From: Sphingomonas sp. Ag1
Lineage (GTDB): Bacteria > Pseudomonadota > Alphaproteobacteria > Sphingomonadales > Sphingomonadaceae
Length of the DNA: 64,000 nucleotides
Assembly: GCF_000980895.1 (NCBI RefSeq)
Contig: NZ_LAZX01000090.1
Span: forward strand, 1 to 64,000
Direction: 5' to 3'
Shown here one piece after another: positions 27,004-35,161 of the stretch. Position numbers and translations under genes: made by a program. The notes under the pieces were generated by a model. It had not been told where the DNA came from. It ran no database searches and was given only the letters and a program-made list of their open reading frames with translations. The first letter of the stretch is position 1. The number at the start of each line of letters is the position of its first letter.

Positions 27004-28380
27004 ATGGTTCCGGCGCGCGACGAAACGAGTGCGGACGGGCGCTTCGCCAGCACGGGGTCGCTGACCCGGCGGATGATCGTCATTGCCGCGGTGTGGATCG
27101 CGGTATTGCTGGCGGGTGGCGGCTTCGCGCTGGACCGGGTGCTGACTGCGGCGGTGACGCAGAATTTCGACGACCAGCTCGAATATGTCCTGCGCTCGCT
27201 GCTCGTCTCGGCCGAGATCGGGCCGGAGGGCGAGGTGATGTTCAATCGCGAGCCCGCCGACCAGCGCTTCCTCGAGCCTTATTCCGGCGTGTACTGGCAA
27301 GTGTCGGCAAAGGGGCGCGAGGCGTTTCCCTCCCGATCCTTGTGGGATCGCCAGCTGCAATATGGCCAACCGCACGACGACCGCGCGGTGCACATCTATG
27401 ACAGCGACCAATTCGGCACCGAAAAGCTGCGGGTCGTCGAGCGTGACGTGAAGCTGCCGGGATCGGACGTGCGCTGGCGGTTCCAGGTGGCGCACAATCG
27501 GGACGGGCTCGACGCGCAGATCGGGGCGCTGCGCCGGACGCTGGTGCGCAGTTTCCTGCTGCTGGGGCTGGGGCTGATCGTGCTGGCGGCGCTGCAGACC
27601 TTTTACGGGCTGTTGCCGCTGCGCAAGCTGCGGCTGGAGATTGCGCGGATGCGGGGCGGGCGGACCAACCGCATCGCCGGGCCGCTGCCGGTCGAGGTGG
27701 CGCCGCTGGTCGAGGAGCTGAATGCGCTGGTGGCGCATAACGAAACGCAGGCGGAGGAAGCGCGGCGCCATGCCGGGAACCTTGCCCATGCGCTGAAGAC
27801 GCCGCTGACGGTGATCATGAACGCGGCGACCGCGCAGTCGGACGATCTGGCCGACACGGTGGTGCGCGAGGCGCGGACGATGCGGCGGCAGGTCGACCAT
27901 CATCTCGCGCGGGCGCGTGCGGTCGGGCGGCGCGGATCGGCGCACAGCCGGGCGGAGGTGTGGCCGAGCGTCGAATCGGTCGAGCGTGCGGTGCGGCGGC
28001 TCTATCCGCATGTGCGGATCGACATGGATGGGCCGAAGGACCTGGTCGCGCATATCGAGCGCCAGGATCTGGACGAGATCATGGGCAATCTGGTCGAGAA
28101 TGCCGCCAAATATGGCGGCGGCAGCGTGTTCGTGACGGTGGGCGCGCAGGCCGGGTTCGTCGAGATCCTGGTCGAGGATGACGGCATGGGCATACCGGAG
28201 GCGGACCGCATCCGCATCTTCGACCGCGGCGTCAGGCTGGACACGGGCAAGCCGGGTACGGGGCTTGGGCTCGCCATCGTGCGCGACGTGGCGGAGATCT
28301 ACGAAGGGACCGTCAGCCTGGAGGAGAGCGAGGACCTGGGCGGGCTGCTGGTGCGGCTGCGATTGCCGATGGCGAGCTGA
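27004..28380 (+). CDS. Sensor histidine kinase, PhoQ-like
   Basis: 458 residues from ATG 27004. Two transmembrane helices (about residues 25-45 and 178-200) flank a periplasmic sensor domain, then a HAMP-like linker. The H-box is NLAHALKTPLTVI with phospho-acceptor His262. The N-box NLVENAAKYGG, G1 EDDGMGIP and G2 GTGLGLAIV are complete. The HALKTPL form and topology fit the PhoQ/EnvZ class, which senses envelope or cation stress. It phosphorylates the neighbouring OmpR-type regulator by context. Confidence 0.93.
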   Translation: MVPARDETSADGRFASTGSLTRRMIVIAAVWIAVLLAGGGFALDRVLTAAVTQNFDDQLEYVLRSLLVSAEIGPEGEVMFNREPADQRFLEPYSGVYWQVSAKGREAFPSRSLWDRQLQYGQPHDDRAVHIYDSDQFGTEKLRVVERDVKLPGSDVRWRFQVAHNRDGLDAQIGALRRTLVRSFLLLGLGLIVLAALQTFYGLLPLRKLRLEIARMRGGRTNRIAGPLPVEVAPLVEELNALVAHNETQAEEARRHAGNLAHALKTPLTVIMNAATAQSDDLADTVVREARTMRRQVDHHLARARAVGRRGSAHSRAEVWPSVESVERAVRRLYPHVRIDMDGPKDLVAHIERQDLDEIMGNLVENAAKYGGGSVFVTVGAQAGFVEILVEDDGMGIPEADRIRIFDRGVRLDTGKPGTGLGLAIVRDVAEIYEGTVSLEESEDLGGLLVRLRLPMAS

Positions 28381-28382
28381 CA

Positions 28383-28410
28383 GGCGCCCTCCGCCGAGGC
28401 GGAAGGCGCC
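28383..28410. terminator. Hairpin between convergent genes
   Basis: GGCGCC-C-TCCGCC pairs with GGCGGA-A-GGCGCC around a tiny loop; one mismatch. It starts two bases after the kinase stop and lies ten bases from the SMP-30 stop, so it probably ends transcription in both directions. It lacks a long T run. Confidence 0.55.
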
Positions 28411-28419
28411 CGTTCGCGA

Positions 28420-29340
28420 TCAATAGGCGAGCTTCAGGCCGGGACGGTTCCAGCGGGTCTTCACCAGCCGGCCGGTGCCCGACAGCGTGAGATAGGCATC
28501 ACGCATGTCATCGCCGCCGAAGCAGATGTTGGTGGTGAAGATGTCGTCGGTAGCGACGAATTCAACGAGGTCGCCGTCGGGCGAGACGACGCTGATCCCG
28601 CTTTCGCCGATCGTCGCGACGCAGACATTGCCCGACGCCTCCACCGCGAGCGAATCGAAGAATTTCCACCCCGCGGGGCGGTAGACCGGGATGCCGGCAC
28701 CGCCGACGCCGGCCGCGGTATCGACCTTGCCCGGCGCGGTGACGCGGAATTTCATCAGCCGGCAGGTGTAGGTTTCCGCGGCGTAGAGCCATTGGCCGTC
28801 GGGTGAGAGGCCGCAACCGTTGGGATTGTTGGACGGGAAGACGACTTCCTCGAGATGGCTGCCGTCGGCCTTCGCATAGAAGATGCCAACGACATCATGG
28901 ATCCGCTTGGCGTGATCCATCTTGCCGTGATCGGTGAACCAGAAGCCGCCGTGATCGTCGAACACAAGGTCGTTCGGCCCGCGCAGGACGCAGCCGAAAT
29001 CGCCCGACTTGTACAGCACCTCGACCGTGCCGGTTGCGGGGTCGATCCGTTCGATCCGGCCGCCCGAATAATTGGAGGCGATGCCGCCGGGGGCGAGCAT
29101 GCCGTTGTTTTCGTGCCAGTCGAACCCGCCGTTGTTGCAGCAATAGAGCATGCCGTCGGGGCCGAGCGCGAGGCCATTGGGACCACCGCCAGGCTCGGCG
29201 ATCGTCTCCTTCGACCCATCGGGTCTCACCCTGGTGATCCGCCCCGGCTCGATCTCCACCAGCGCGATGCTGCCGTCCGGCATGAAGACTGGCCCTTCGG
29301 GAAAACGCAGCCCGTCGGTCATCAGTTCGAAGTCCGCCAT
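28420..29340 (-). CDS. SMP-30/gluconolactonase-like beta-propeller protein
   Basis: 306 residues. Repeating propeller blades are visible: LRFPEGPVFMPDGSIAL, PNGLALGPDGMLYCCNN, LRGPNDLVFDDHGGFWFTD, and NPNGCGLSPDGQWLYAAET. The family hydrolyses lactones with a divalent metal held by Glu, Asn, Asn and Asp of these blades. No signal peptide is present, so it should be cytoplasmic. The gene stands alone; the substrate is unknown. Confidence 0.9.
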   Translation of the reverse strand: MADFELMTDGLRFPEGPVFMPDGSIALVEIEPGRITRVRPDGSKETIAEPGGGPNGLALGPDGMLYCCNNGGFDWHENNGMLAPGGIASNYSGGRIERIDPATGTVEVLYKSGDFGCVLRGPNDLVFDDHGGFWFTDHGKMDHAKRIHDVVGIFYAKADGSHLEEVVFPSNNPNGCGLSPDGQWLYAAETYTCRLMKFRVTAPGKVDTAAGVGGAGIPVYRPAGWKFFDSLAVEASGNVCVATIGESGISVVSPDGDLVEFVATDDIFTTNICFGGDDMRDAYLTLSGTGRLVKTRWNRPGLKLAY

Positions 29341-29506
29341 GATCCTCTCCGCTCTTTTCTTGTTGCGCGGGAGAATTGTCTAAGGCGATCGGCTTAGCAA
29401 GCCGCTTCGGTGGCATTCGGCGGGCAGCAAGTCAGGCAGCGCCGTTATGGCCACATTGCTACCAATATAGTGGCGGAGGTGCAGAGGCCGGGGTAGGGAT
29501 CGTCGC

Positions 29507-31171
29507 ATGAGCGAACCCGAGACGACCCGCACCGGCGGCCGCATCCTGGTGGATCAACTGGCAGCGCAGGGCTGCGATCGCATCTTCACGGTGCCGGGCG
29601 AAAGTTTCCTTGCCGTGCTCGACGCGCTGGTCGACGTGCCGCAGATCGATGTGGTGACGTGCCGGCAGGAAGGCGGCGTGACGTTCATGGCCTGCGCCGA
29701 CGGCGCGCTGACCCATCGGCCGGGCATTGCGTTCGTCACGCGTGGGCCGGGCGCCACCAACGCGTCGATCGGCGTCCATGTCGCGATGCAGGATTCACAG
29801 CCGATGATCCTGTTCATCGGCGACGTCGACCGCGGCATGCGCGACCGCGAGGCGTTTCAGGAGATCGATTTCGCCGCGATGTTCAGCCCGATTGCCAAAT
29901 GGGCGGCGCGGATCGACGATGCGCGGCGCATCCCGGAATATGTCGCGCGCGCCTATAGCGTGGCGATGAACGGGCGGCCGGGCCCGGTGGTGATCGCGCT
30001 GCCGGAGGACATGCTGCTTGACGAAGTGGTGGCGGTGGATCGCCCGCGCGTCGAGCGGATCGGGCAGGCGCCCGATCCCGATGCGATGGAGCAGCTTGCC
30101 GATCTGCTGGCCACGGCGGAGCGACCTTTGGCGATCATCGGCGGCGCAGGATGGGATGCGGCTGCGGGGCAGGACATTGCCGCCTGGGCCGACCGGACCG
30201 GCGTGCCGCTGGTCGCCGCTTTCCGCCGACAGGATGCGGTGCCCAACGACTGCCCGGCCTATGCCGGCAACCTGGGCTATGGCCCCAACCCGCTGCTGGT
30301 CGAACGCGTGAAGGACGCCGACCTGCTGCTGGTGATCGGCGCGCGGCTGGGGGAAGCGACGACCGACGGCTATACGCTGATCTCCCCGGAACATCCCGGC
30401 CAGCGGATGGTGCATGTTCACCCCGATCCGTCCGAGCTTGGCAGCACTTATTGCACGGACCTCGCGATCTGCGCGACCATGGCGGAGTTCGCCGAGGCGC
30501 TGGCGCTGGTCGACGGTCCGGCACGCGCGCACGATCTGGAGGCGCACGACGATTATCGCGCCTGGTCGACGCCGCGCGAGCGCGAGGGCGTGACGCTGGA
30601 CCTGGGGCAGTGCGTGCTGGCGATGCGCGAGCAGCTGCCGGCGGACACCATCATCTGCAACGGCGCGGGCAACTTTTCCGGCTGGTGGCACCGCTATTGG
30701 CCCTATGCCGGGCCGGGGACTCAGCTGGCGCCGACCGCCGGAGCCATGGGCTATGGCGTTCCGGCCGCCGTGGCGGCGTCGCGCCGCCGCCCGGATCGCA
30801 CCGTGGTTGCCGTGGCGGGAGATGGCGATTTCCTGATGAACGGGCAGGAACTGGCGACCGCCGTCCAGCACGATTGTGAGTTGCTGGTCATCATCGTCGA
30901 CAATGGCGCTTATGGCACGATCCGCATGCATCAGGAGCGTGAGTTTCCCGGCCGGTTGTCGGCGACCCGACTGCACAATCCCGACTTCGCAGCGCTGGCG
31001 CGGGCCTATGGCGCCTGGGCGGAGACGGTGGAGCGGACGGCCGACTTCGCCGGCGCGCTGGAACGTGCCGTCGGGCAGGGCGGCGTCAGGTTGCTGCACC
31101 TGAAAACCGACGTCGAGTTCATCACCGCCGGGACCACGCTGAGCGCGATCCGCAGCGCGGCGAAACGCTGA
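29507..31171 (+). CDS. Thiamine-diphosphate-dependent enzyme, acetolactate synthase-like
   Basis: 554 residues with the three domains of the ThDP decarboxylase/synthase family. The N-terminal domain has the catalytic Glu in TCRQEGGVTFMACADG. A central TPP_enzyme_M domain follows. The C-terminal ThDP/Mg site is GDGDFLMNGQELATAVQHDCELLVIIVDNGAYG. It lacks partners such as an IlvH small subunit nearby, so it is unlikely to be the biosynthetic acetolactate synthase. Benzoylformate decarboxylase-, oxalyl-CoA- or acetolactate-type activity is all possible. Confidence 0.9.
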   Translation: MSEPETTRTGGRILVDQLAAQGCDRIFTVPGESFLAVLDALVDVPQIDVVTCRQEGGVTFMACADGALTHRPGIAFVTRGPGATNASIGVHVAMQDSQPMILFIGDVDRGMRDREAFQEIDFAAMFSPIAKWAARIDDARRIPEYVARAYSVAMNGRPGPVVIALPEDMLLDEVVAVDRPRVERIGQAPDPDAMEQLADLLATAERPLAIIGGAGWDAAAGQDIAAWADRTGVPLVAAFRRQDAVPNDCPAYAGNLGYGPNPLLVERVKDADLLLVIGARLGEATTDGYTLISPEHPGQRMVHVHPDPSELGSTYCTDLAICATMAEFAEALALVDGPARAHDLEAHDDYRAWSTPREREGVTLDLGQCVLAMREQLPADTIICNGAGNFSGWWHRYWPYAGPGTQLAPTAGAMGYGVPAAVAASRRRPDRTVVAVAGDGDFLMNGQELATAVQHDCELLVIIVDNGAYGTIRMHQEREFPGRLSATRLHNPDFAALARAYGAWAETVERTADFAGALERAVGQGGVRLLHLKTDVEFITAGTTLSAIRSAAKR

Positions 31172-31184
31172 AACCTGCGACAAC

Positions 31185-31208
31185 GGCGGGCGGTCGATAC
31201 CGCTCGCC
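31185..31208. terminator. Hairpin between convergent genes
   Basis: A ten-base stem (31185-31194 with 31199-31208, one G-T pair) with loop CGAT lies between the ThDP enzyme stop (31171) and the DUF177 stop (31220). It is positioned to end both transcripts; no T run follows. Confidence 0.5.
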
Positions 31209-31219
31209 TGTTCGCAACG

Positions 31220-31741
31220 TTATTTCTTTCCCGCCAGCTTGTCCTTGAGCCCGGCGAGCGCGCCGAACGGACCGGCTTCGTCCTCGCCCAGGATTCCGGC
31301 CTCGCGCAGCGCCGCTTCGGCATTGGGGCCGCGCGGAAAGGGATCGAGCGCAAGGGCGAGCGTTTCCGCCGCGACCTCGCCAAGGTCGATCGCGCCGCCC
31401 TCCAGCGGGAGGACGTCGATCCCGTCGTCGTCGAGCTCCACTTCCTCGCCGGCGGCCGAATCCTCGACGAAGCGAAGGTCGACGGTTTCGGCGATCCGCG
31501 CGGGCAGCGGCTCATCGGTGATCGAGCAGCGCTGGGTCGCCTCCGCCTGCACCTTCCCAGACACGGCGATCCCGCCGGCGACGCGCTGCACGGTGAAGCT
31601 GCCCTCCAGGCGCTTGATCCCGATCAGGTTGAACCGGCGCGCGAGCGCGGCGCGCTGCGTCTCGTCAGCGGCGATGGTTTCGGTCCGCGCGCCTTCGCCG
31701 ATCATGTCGATGCGGACGGGATGGGAGAATTCGGGGGTCAT
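31220..31741 (-). CDS. DUF177 (YceD-like) protein
   Basis: 173 residues from ATG 31741. The pattern ARRFNLIGIKRLEGSFTVQR, then AEATQRCSITDEPLPARI with a conserved Cys and an acidic stretch, is DUF177. In many bacteria it precedes rpmF and is linked to 23S rRNA/ribosome assembly. Here it follows the cytochrome chaperone gene with a four-base overlap instead, and rpmF is not in the window. Confidence 0.85.
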   Translation of the reverse strand: MTPEFSHPVRIDMIGEGARTETIAADETQRAALARRFNLIGIKRLEGSFTVQRVAGGIAVSGKVQAEATQRCSITDEPLPARIAETVDLRFVEDSAAGEEVELDDDGIDVLPLEGGAIDLGEVAAETLALALDPFPRGPNAEAALREAGILGEDEAGPFGALAGLKDKLAGKK

Positions 31742-32256
31742 GCCAGTCGGCCTTCGCGCAGCGCGGATAGGGGAACGGTGGCGAGCGCGGCATGCAGTGC
31801 CTGCAACTGGTCGCTGACATAGCGCGCCTGCGATTCGCCGGGTGCCTCGCCGCGCCACAGGTTGCGGATCAGCCCGTCGGTAAGGTCGCCGGCGGCGATC
31901 CCCTCACGGTAGGTGCCGAGCCGGCCACCCAGCATCCCCATCATGCGCCCGACATGCTTGCCGACGACGATATCGCCAAAGCCGATCTGCCGCACCTGCG
32001 CGTCCATGTCGTCGACGAATCGCTCGGTCAGGTCGGTCGAGAGCGTGGCGGCGGCAAGGTCGCCCGGCGGTTCTGCCTCGATCCGCAGCATCACCATGGC
32101 GAGAACCGCGGCCACCATGTCGAACCGCCCGTCGAGCGTATCGGGCGCGCCGCCATCGAGATACCAATGCGGTTCGCGCGCCTTTGCCACCACCGCCGCA
32201 TAGAGCGGGGCCGCCGCATCGCGATTGCGCCGTCGAAACCGTTGAAGAAGAGCCAA
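31738..32256 (-). CDS. Ubiquinol-cytochrome c chaperone (CBP3-like)
   Basis: About 172 residues. The central pattern HWYLDGGAPDTLDGRFDMVAA and TERFVDDMDAQVRQIGFGD is that of the CBP3/ubiquinol-cytochrome c chaperone family, which assists assembly of cytochrome b in complex III. I chose TTG 32256 as start because in-frame ATGs at 32367 and upstream would overlap the divergent bamE gene; this start is uncertain. It overlaps DUF177 by four bases (ATGA). Confidence 0.82.
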   Translation of the reverse strand: MALLQRFRRRNRDAAAPLYAAVVAKAREPHWYLDGGAPDTLDGRFDMVAAVLAMVMLRIEAEPPGDLAAATLSTDLTERFVDDMDAQVRQIGFGDIVVGKHVGRMMGMLGGRLGTYREGIAAGDLTDGLIRNLWRGEAPGESQARYVSDQLQALHAALATVPLSALREGRLA

Positions 32257-32365
32257 GATCGTCGTGCCTGTCGTGCTTGTGTCAAGTGTCGTGGAGGCAT
32301 ATTGAGGGGAATGGCCGACGGCGCAACGGCGCGTCGCATGCCCCAAGGCCTTTTGCGGAGTAGCC

Positions 32366-32821
32366 ATGCGTTTTCCCCTCCTGATCGCTGCCGCCATCGC
32401 GGTGACCGCGTCGGCCTGTGCGCCCCTGCGCTCGCATCAGGGCTATGTCGTCGATGCGGACCTGCTCAATTCGGTGCAGCCCGGCGTGGACAACCGGCAG
32501 TCGGTGCTGGCGACGCTGGGCCAGCCGAGCTTCGCTAGCCAGTTCAACCAGGGCGACTGGTATTACATTTCGCGCGACAGTCGGAACTATGCGTTCAATA
32601 CGCCCAAGCCCAAGGAGCAGGTGACCGTCCAGATCAGCTTTGATCAGAACGGCAACGTCAGCGCGATCCGCAAGTCGGGAGTCGAGCAGGTCGCATCGAT
32701 CAGCCCGACCAAGAAGACCACCCCGACGCTGGGCCGTGATCGCGGCTTCTTCGCCGACCTGTTCGGCAACATCGGCACGGTCGGCGCCGCCGGCGCGGGT
32801 GCGGGGCCGGGCGGCCGCTGA
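32366..32821 (+). CDS. bamE: Outer-membrane assembly lipoprotein BamE
   Basis: 151 residues. The signal peptide ends in a lipobox with Cys18 (TASAC). The BamE/SmpA core follows: LLNSVQPGVDNRQSVLATLG, then WYYISRD and VQISFDQNGNVSAI. BamE is a non-essential to important lipoprotein of the BAM complex that inserts beta-barrel proteins. The C-terminal Gly/Ala-rich tail is common in sphingomonads. It diverges from the cytochrome chaperone gene. Confidence 0.92.
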   Translation: MRFPLLIAAAIAVTASACAPLRSHQGYVVDADLLNSVQPGVDNRQSVLATLGQPSFASQFNQGDWYYISRDSRNYAFNTPKPKEQVTVQISFDQNGNVSAIRKSGVEQVASISPTKKTTPTLGRDRGFFADLFGNIGTVGAAGAGAGPGGR

Positions 32822-32834
32822 GTCTTTCGGCAAC

Positions 32835-32860
32835 AGGGCCTTCCGGCGCCGGGGCCTTTT
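32835..32860 (+). terminator. Probable terminator of bamE
   Basis: AGGGCC (32835-32840) pairs with GGCCTT (32853-32858) and ends in four T, 14 bases after the bamE stop. Confidence 0.45.
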
Positions 32861-32985
32861 CGCGGCGCAGCTTTCTATCTGCTGACTGGCGTATTCTCCG
32901 GCGGTTCAGCGGCGGGGGCCGATACCTTCGATCACGGCAGGGCATTCCGCGGGAATGCCGGCCAGACGAACGGAGGTGTCTGATC

Positions 32986-33492
32986 ATGCGTAAGTTGATC
33001 GTTTCGCTGATGATGGCCGCGACCATCGCGCCGGCTGTGGCCGCTGCACAGTCGCCGGGAGAGTTGCGCCGCGACCGGCAGGATATCCGGGAACAGCGCC
33101 GGGACCTGTATGAGGCGCAGCGCCGGGGCGACCGGCGTGATGTGCGCGAGGCCCGGCAGGACTTGCGTGAGGCACGGCGCGAATATCGTGAAGACCTGCG
33201 TGATCGCGACCGCCGCTGGAGCCGCGACGACTGGCGCGGCTATCGCAACCAGAATCGTGCGCTCTACGCCCGTGGGCAGTGGCGCGCGCCATTCCGCTAC
33301 AATCAGTGGCGGCCGGGTGCGCGGATTGCGCCCAGCTATTATGCGCAGCGTTACTGGATCAACGATCCATGGCGTTATCGCCTGCCGCCGGCCCGCCCCA
33401 ATACGCGCTGGGTACGCCATTACAACGACGTCCTTCTGGTCGATTACCGGCGTGGTACGGTGCTGGACGTGATCCGGAACTTTTACTGGTGA
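32986..33492 (+). CDS. RcnB family periplasmic protein
   Basis: 168 residues with a signal peptide ending AVAAAQ. An Arg/Asp/Glu-rich helix (residues about 24-75, repeats of the type RRDxREARQDLREAR) precedes the RcnB domain with WRYRLPPARPNTRWVRHYNDVLLVDYRRGTV. E. coli RcnB is a periplasmic protein affecting nickel/cobalt export; here no RcnA is nearby, so a metal role is not shown. GGAGG lies upstream of the ATG. Confidence 0.85.
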   Translation: MRKLIVSLMMAATIAPAVAAAQSPGELRRDRQDIREQRRDLYEAQRRGDRRDVREARQDLREARREYREDLRDRDRRWSRDDWRGYRNQNRALYARGQWRAPFRYNQWRPGARIAPSYYAQRYWINDPWRYRLPPARPNTRWVRHYNDVLLVDYRRGTVLDVIRNFYW

Positions 33493-33500
33493 CGCGAAGC

Positions 33501-33526
33501 GGGCCGGGCGTTTGATCGCCCGGCCC
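33501..33526 (+). terminator. Strong hairpin after the RcnB-like gene
   Basis: A perfect ten-base stem GGGCCGGGCG/CGCCCGGCCC with a six-base loop starts nine bases after the stop. No T tract follows, so it is either an imperfect terminator or a 3'-end stabiliser. Confidence 0.6.
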
Positions 33527-33606
33527 GTCCCGTTCTCGTGACCCGGAGCGGCCGCGCCGCAAGCTACGCCGCAAGCGCGGCCGGTGCCTGGCTTGGGATC
33601 CGGCAC

Positions 33607-33631
33607 TAGTCCCGAAAGGGGGTTGGGACTA
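33607..33631. repeat. Inverted repeat upstream of the NfrB-like gene
   Basis: TAGTCCC (33607-33613) and GGGACTA (33625-33631) are perfect inverted arms with an 11-base spacer, about 160 bp before the glycosyltransferase start. Just after it, GGAAC (33638-33642) and GTT (33660-33662) are 17 bases apart, matching the loose EcfG stress-promoter pattern, though such matches also occur by chance. The rest of 33527-33790 is AT-richer than average and holds no gene. Confidence 0.4.
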
Positions 33632-33790
33632 AGCGAGGGAACGCGCATGTCCCGGATTGGTTCTGTTGATGCCTGCGATTTTTGAAATGCCCGGCGAATA
33701 CTTGATCCAATAGGGTTCGAACGACTTTTTGTTGCTTATGCGCAAATAATCGCACAGTCTTGGCCGGCCGTATCTGGGGGTCGGCATGCG

Positions 33791-35161
33791 ATGGGGGAAA
33801 TCGCACTCTGGTGGCTCGACGCAACAGTGCGCGAGCTTACATTGTTTGCGGCTGTCGGTTTTCTGATCGGCGGCGTGGATGATCTGTTGGTCGACGTGGT
33901 GTGGCTGTACCACCGGCTGCGTTACGGATCGACGCGTCGCTCGCTCGCCAATCTGCCGCATCCCGAAGATGCGCGTCGACTGGCGGTGTTCGTCCCGGCC
34001 TGGGACGAGGCGGCGGTGATCGGGCCGATGCTGCGCACCGCGCTCGCCCGATTCGACCATCCGTGTTTCCGCATCTACGTCGGCTGCTACCCCAACGATC
34101 CCGTGACCAGCGGCATCGTCGCCGAACTGGCGGCGCAGGATTCGCGCGTGCGGCTGGTCATCGCAACGCGGGCAGGGCCGACGACCAAGGCGGACAATCT
34201 CAACGAAATGTGGCGCGCGCTGCGGCATGACGATGCGGTCGACGGCGAGACGACGCTGGCGGTGGTGCTGCACGATGCGGAGGACGTGGTTCATCCGCTG
34301 GAGCTGATGGTGTTCGACGCGCTGATCAGCCGATACCAGCTGGTGCAGATCCCGGTGCTGCCGCTGGTCGATCGCCGCGCCCGGCTGGTGTCGGGCCATT
34401 ATGCCGACGAGTTTGCCGAATCGCATGGCCGCCACATGGCGCTGCGCGCGGCATTGGGGGCGGGGTTGCCGCTGTCCGGCGTGGGCTGCGCCATCTCGGT
34501 CGCGGTGCTGGCAGCGATGGAAGACGCTTATGGGGCGCCGTTCGATGAGGACAGCCTGACCGAGGATTATGAGTTGGGGCTGCGCGCGGCGGCGCTTGGC
34601 TACCGGCCGTGCTTTGCGCGGGTCGAGGACTGGGCGGGACGGCTGGTCGCGGTGCGCGCCTTCTTCCCGGCGACGGTGGAGGCGGCGGTTCGCCAGAAGG
34701 GTCGGTGGATGACCGGCATCGCGCTCGCCGGCTGGGATCGGATCGGCTGGGCGCGCGTGCCGCACCTTGCCGATCACTGGATGCGGATGCGCGACCGGCG
34801 TGGCCCGCTGGCGGTGATCGTCCTGGCCGCCGCCTATCTGGCGATCGTGGGCTGGGGCGCGGCGGCACTGGTGCATACCATCCTGGGCTTGCCGCTGCCA
34901 GACATCAGCGAGGGCATGCGCCTGCTGCTCACCGTCAATCTCCTGTTGCTGATCTGGCGTCTCGGCTGGCGCGTGGCGTCCACCGGCCGGGCCTATGACT
35001 GGCACGAGGCGCTGTGGGCGGTGCCCCGGGCGATTGTCGGCAACGTCATATCGATGCTCGCCGCGATTCGCGCCGCCGCCCAATATGTGCGGATGCTGAG
35101 CGGGTCGCCCCCGCGTTGGGACAAGACCGTGCATGTCTTCCCTGAGGAGCTGCCGGCATGA
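33791..35161 (+). CDS. NfrB-like inner-membrane glycosyltransferase (GT2)
   Basis: 456 residues. One N-terminal membrane segment is followed by a GT2 domain and at least two C-terminal membrane helices. Processive-synthase residues are visible: HDAED (residues 161-165), TED (257-259) and the QxxRW motif QKGRW (302-306). The set fits NfrB, the inner-membrane synthase of the Nfr exopolysaccharide that phage N4 uses in E. coli. E. coli NfrB is about 745 residues with a C-terminal MshEN c-di-GMP-binding domain; this protein stops without one. The next gene overlaps by four bases and encodes a predicted barrel. Confidence 0.8.
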   Translation: MGEIALWWLDATVRELTLFAAVGFLIGGVDDLLVDVVWLYHRLRYGSTRRSLANLPHPEDARRLAVFVPAWDEAAVIGPMLRTALARFDHPCFRIYVGCYPNDPVTSGIVAELAAQDSRVRLVIATRAGPTTKADNLNEMWRALRHDDAVDGETTLAVVLHDAEDVVHPLELMVFDALISRYQLVQIPVLPLVDRRARLVSGHYADEFAESHGRHMALRAALGAGLPLSGVGCAISVAVLAAMEDAYGAPFDEDSLTEDYELGLRAAALGYRPCFARVEDWAGRLVAVRAFFPATVEAAVRQKGRWMTGIALAGWDRIGWARVPHLADHWMRMRDRRGPLAVIVLAAAYLAIVGWGAAALVHTILGLPLPDISEGMRLLLTVNLLLLIWRLGWRVASTGRAYDWHEALWAVPRAIVGNVISMLAAIRAAAQYVRMLSGSPPRWDKTVHVFPEELPA

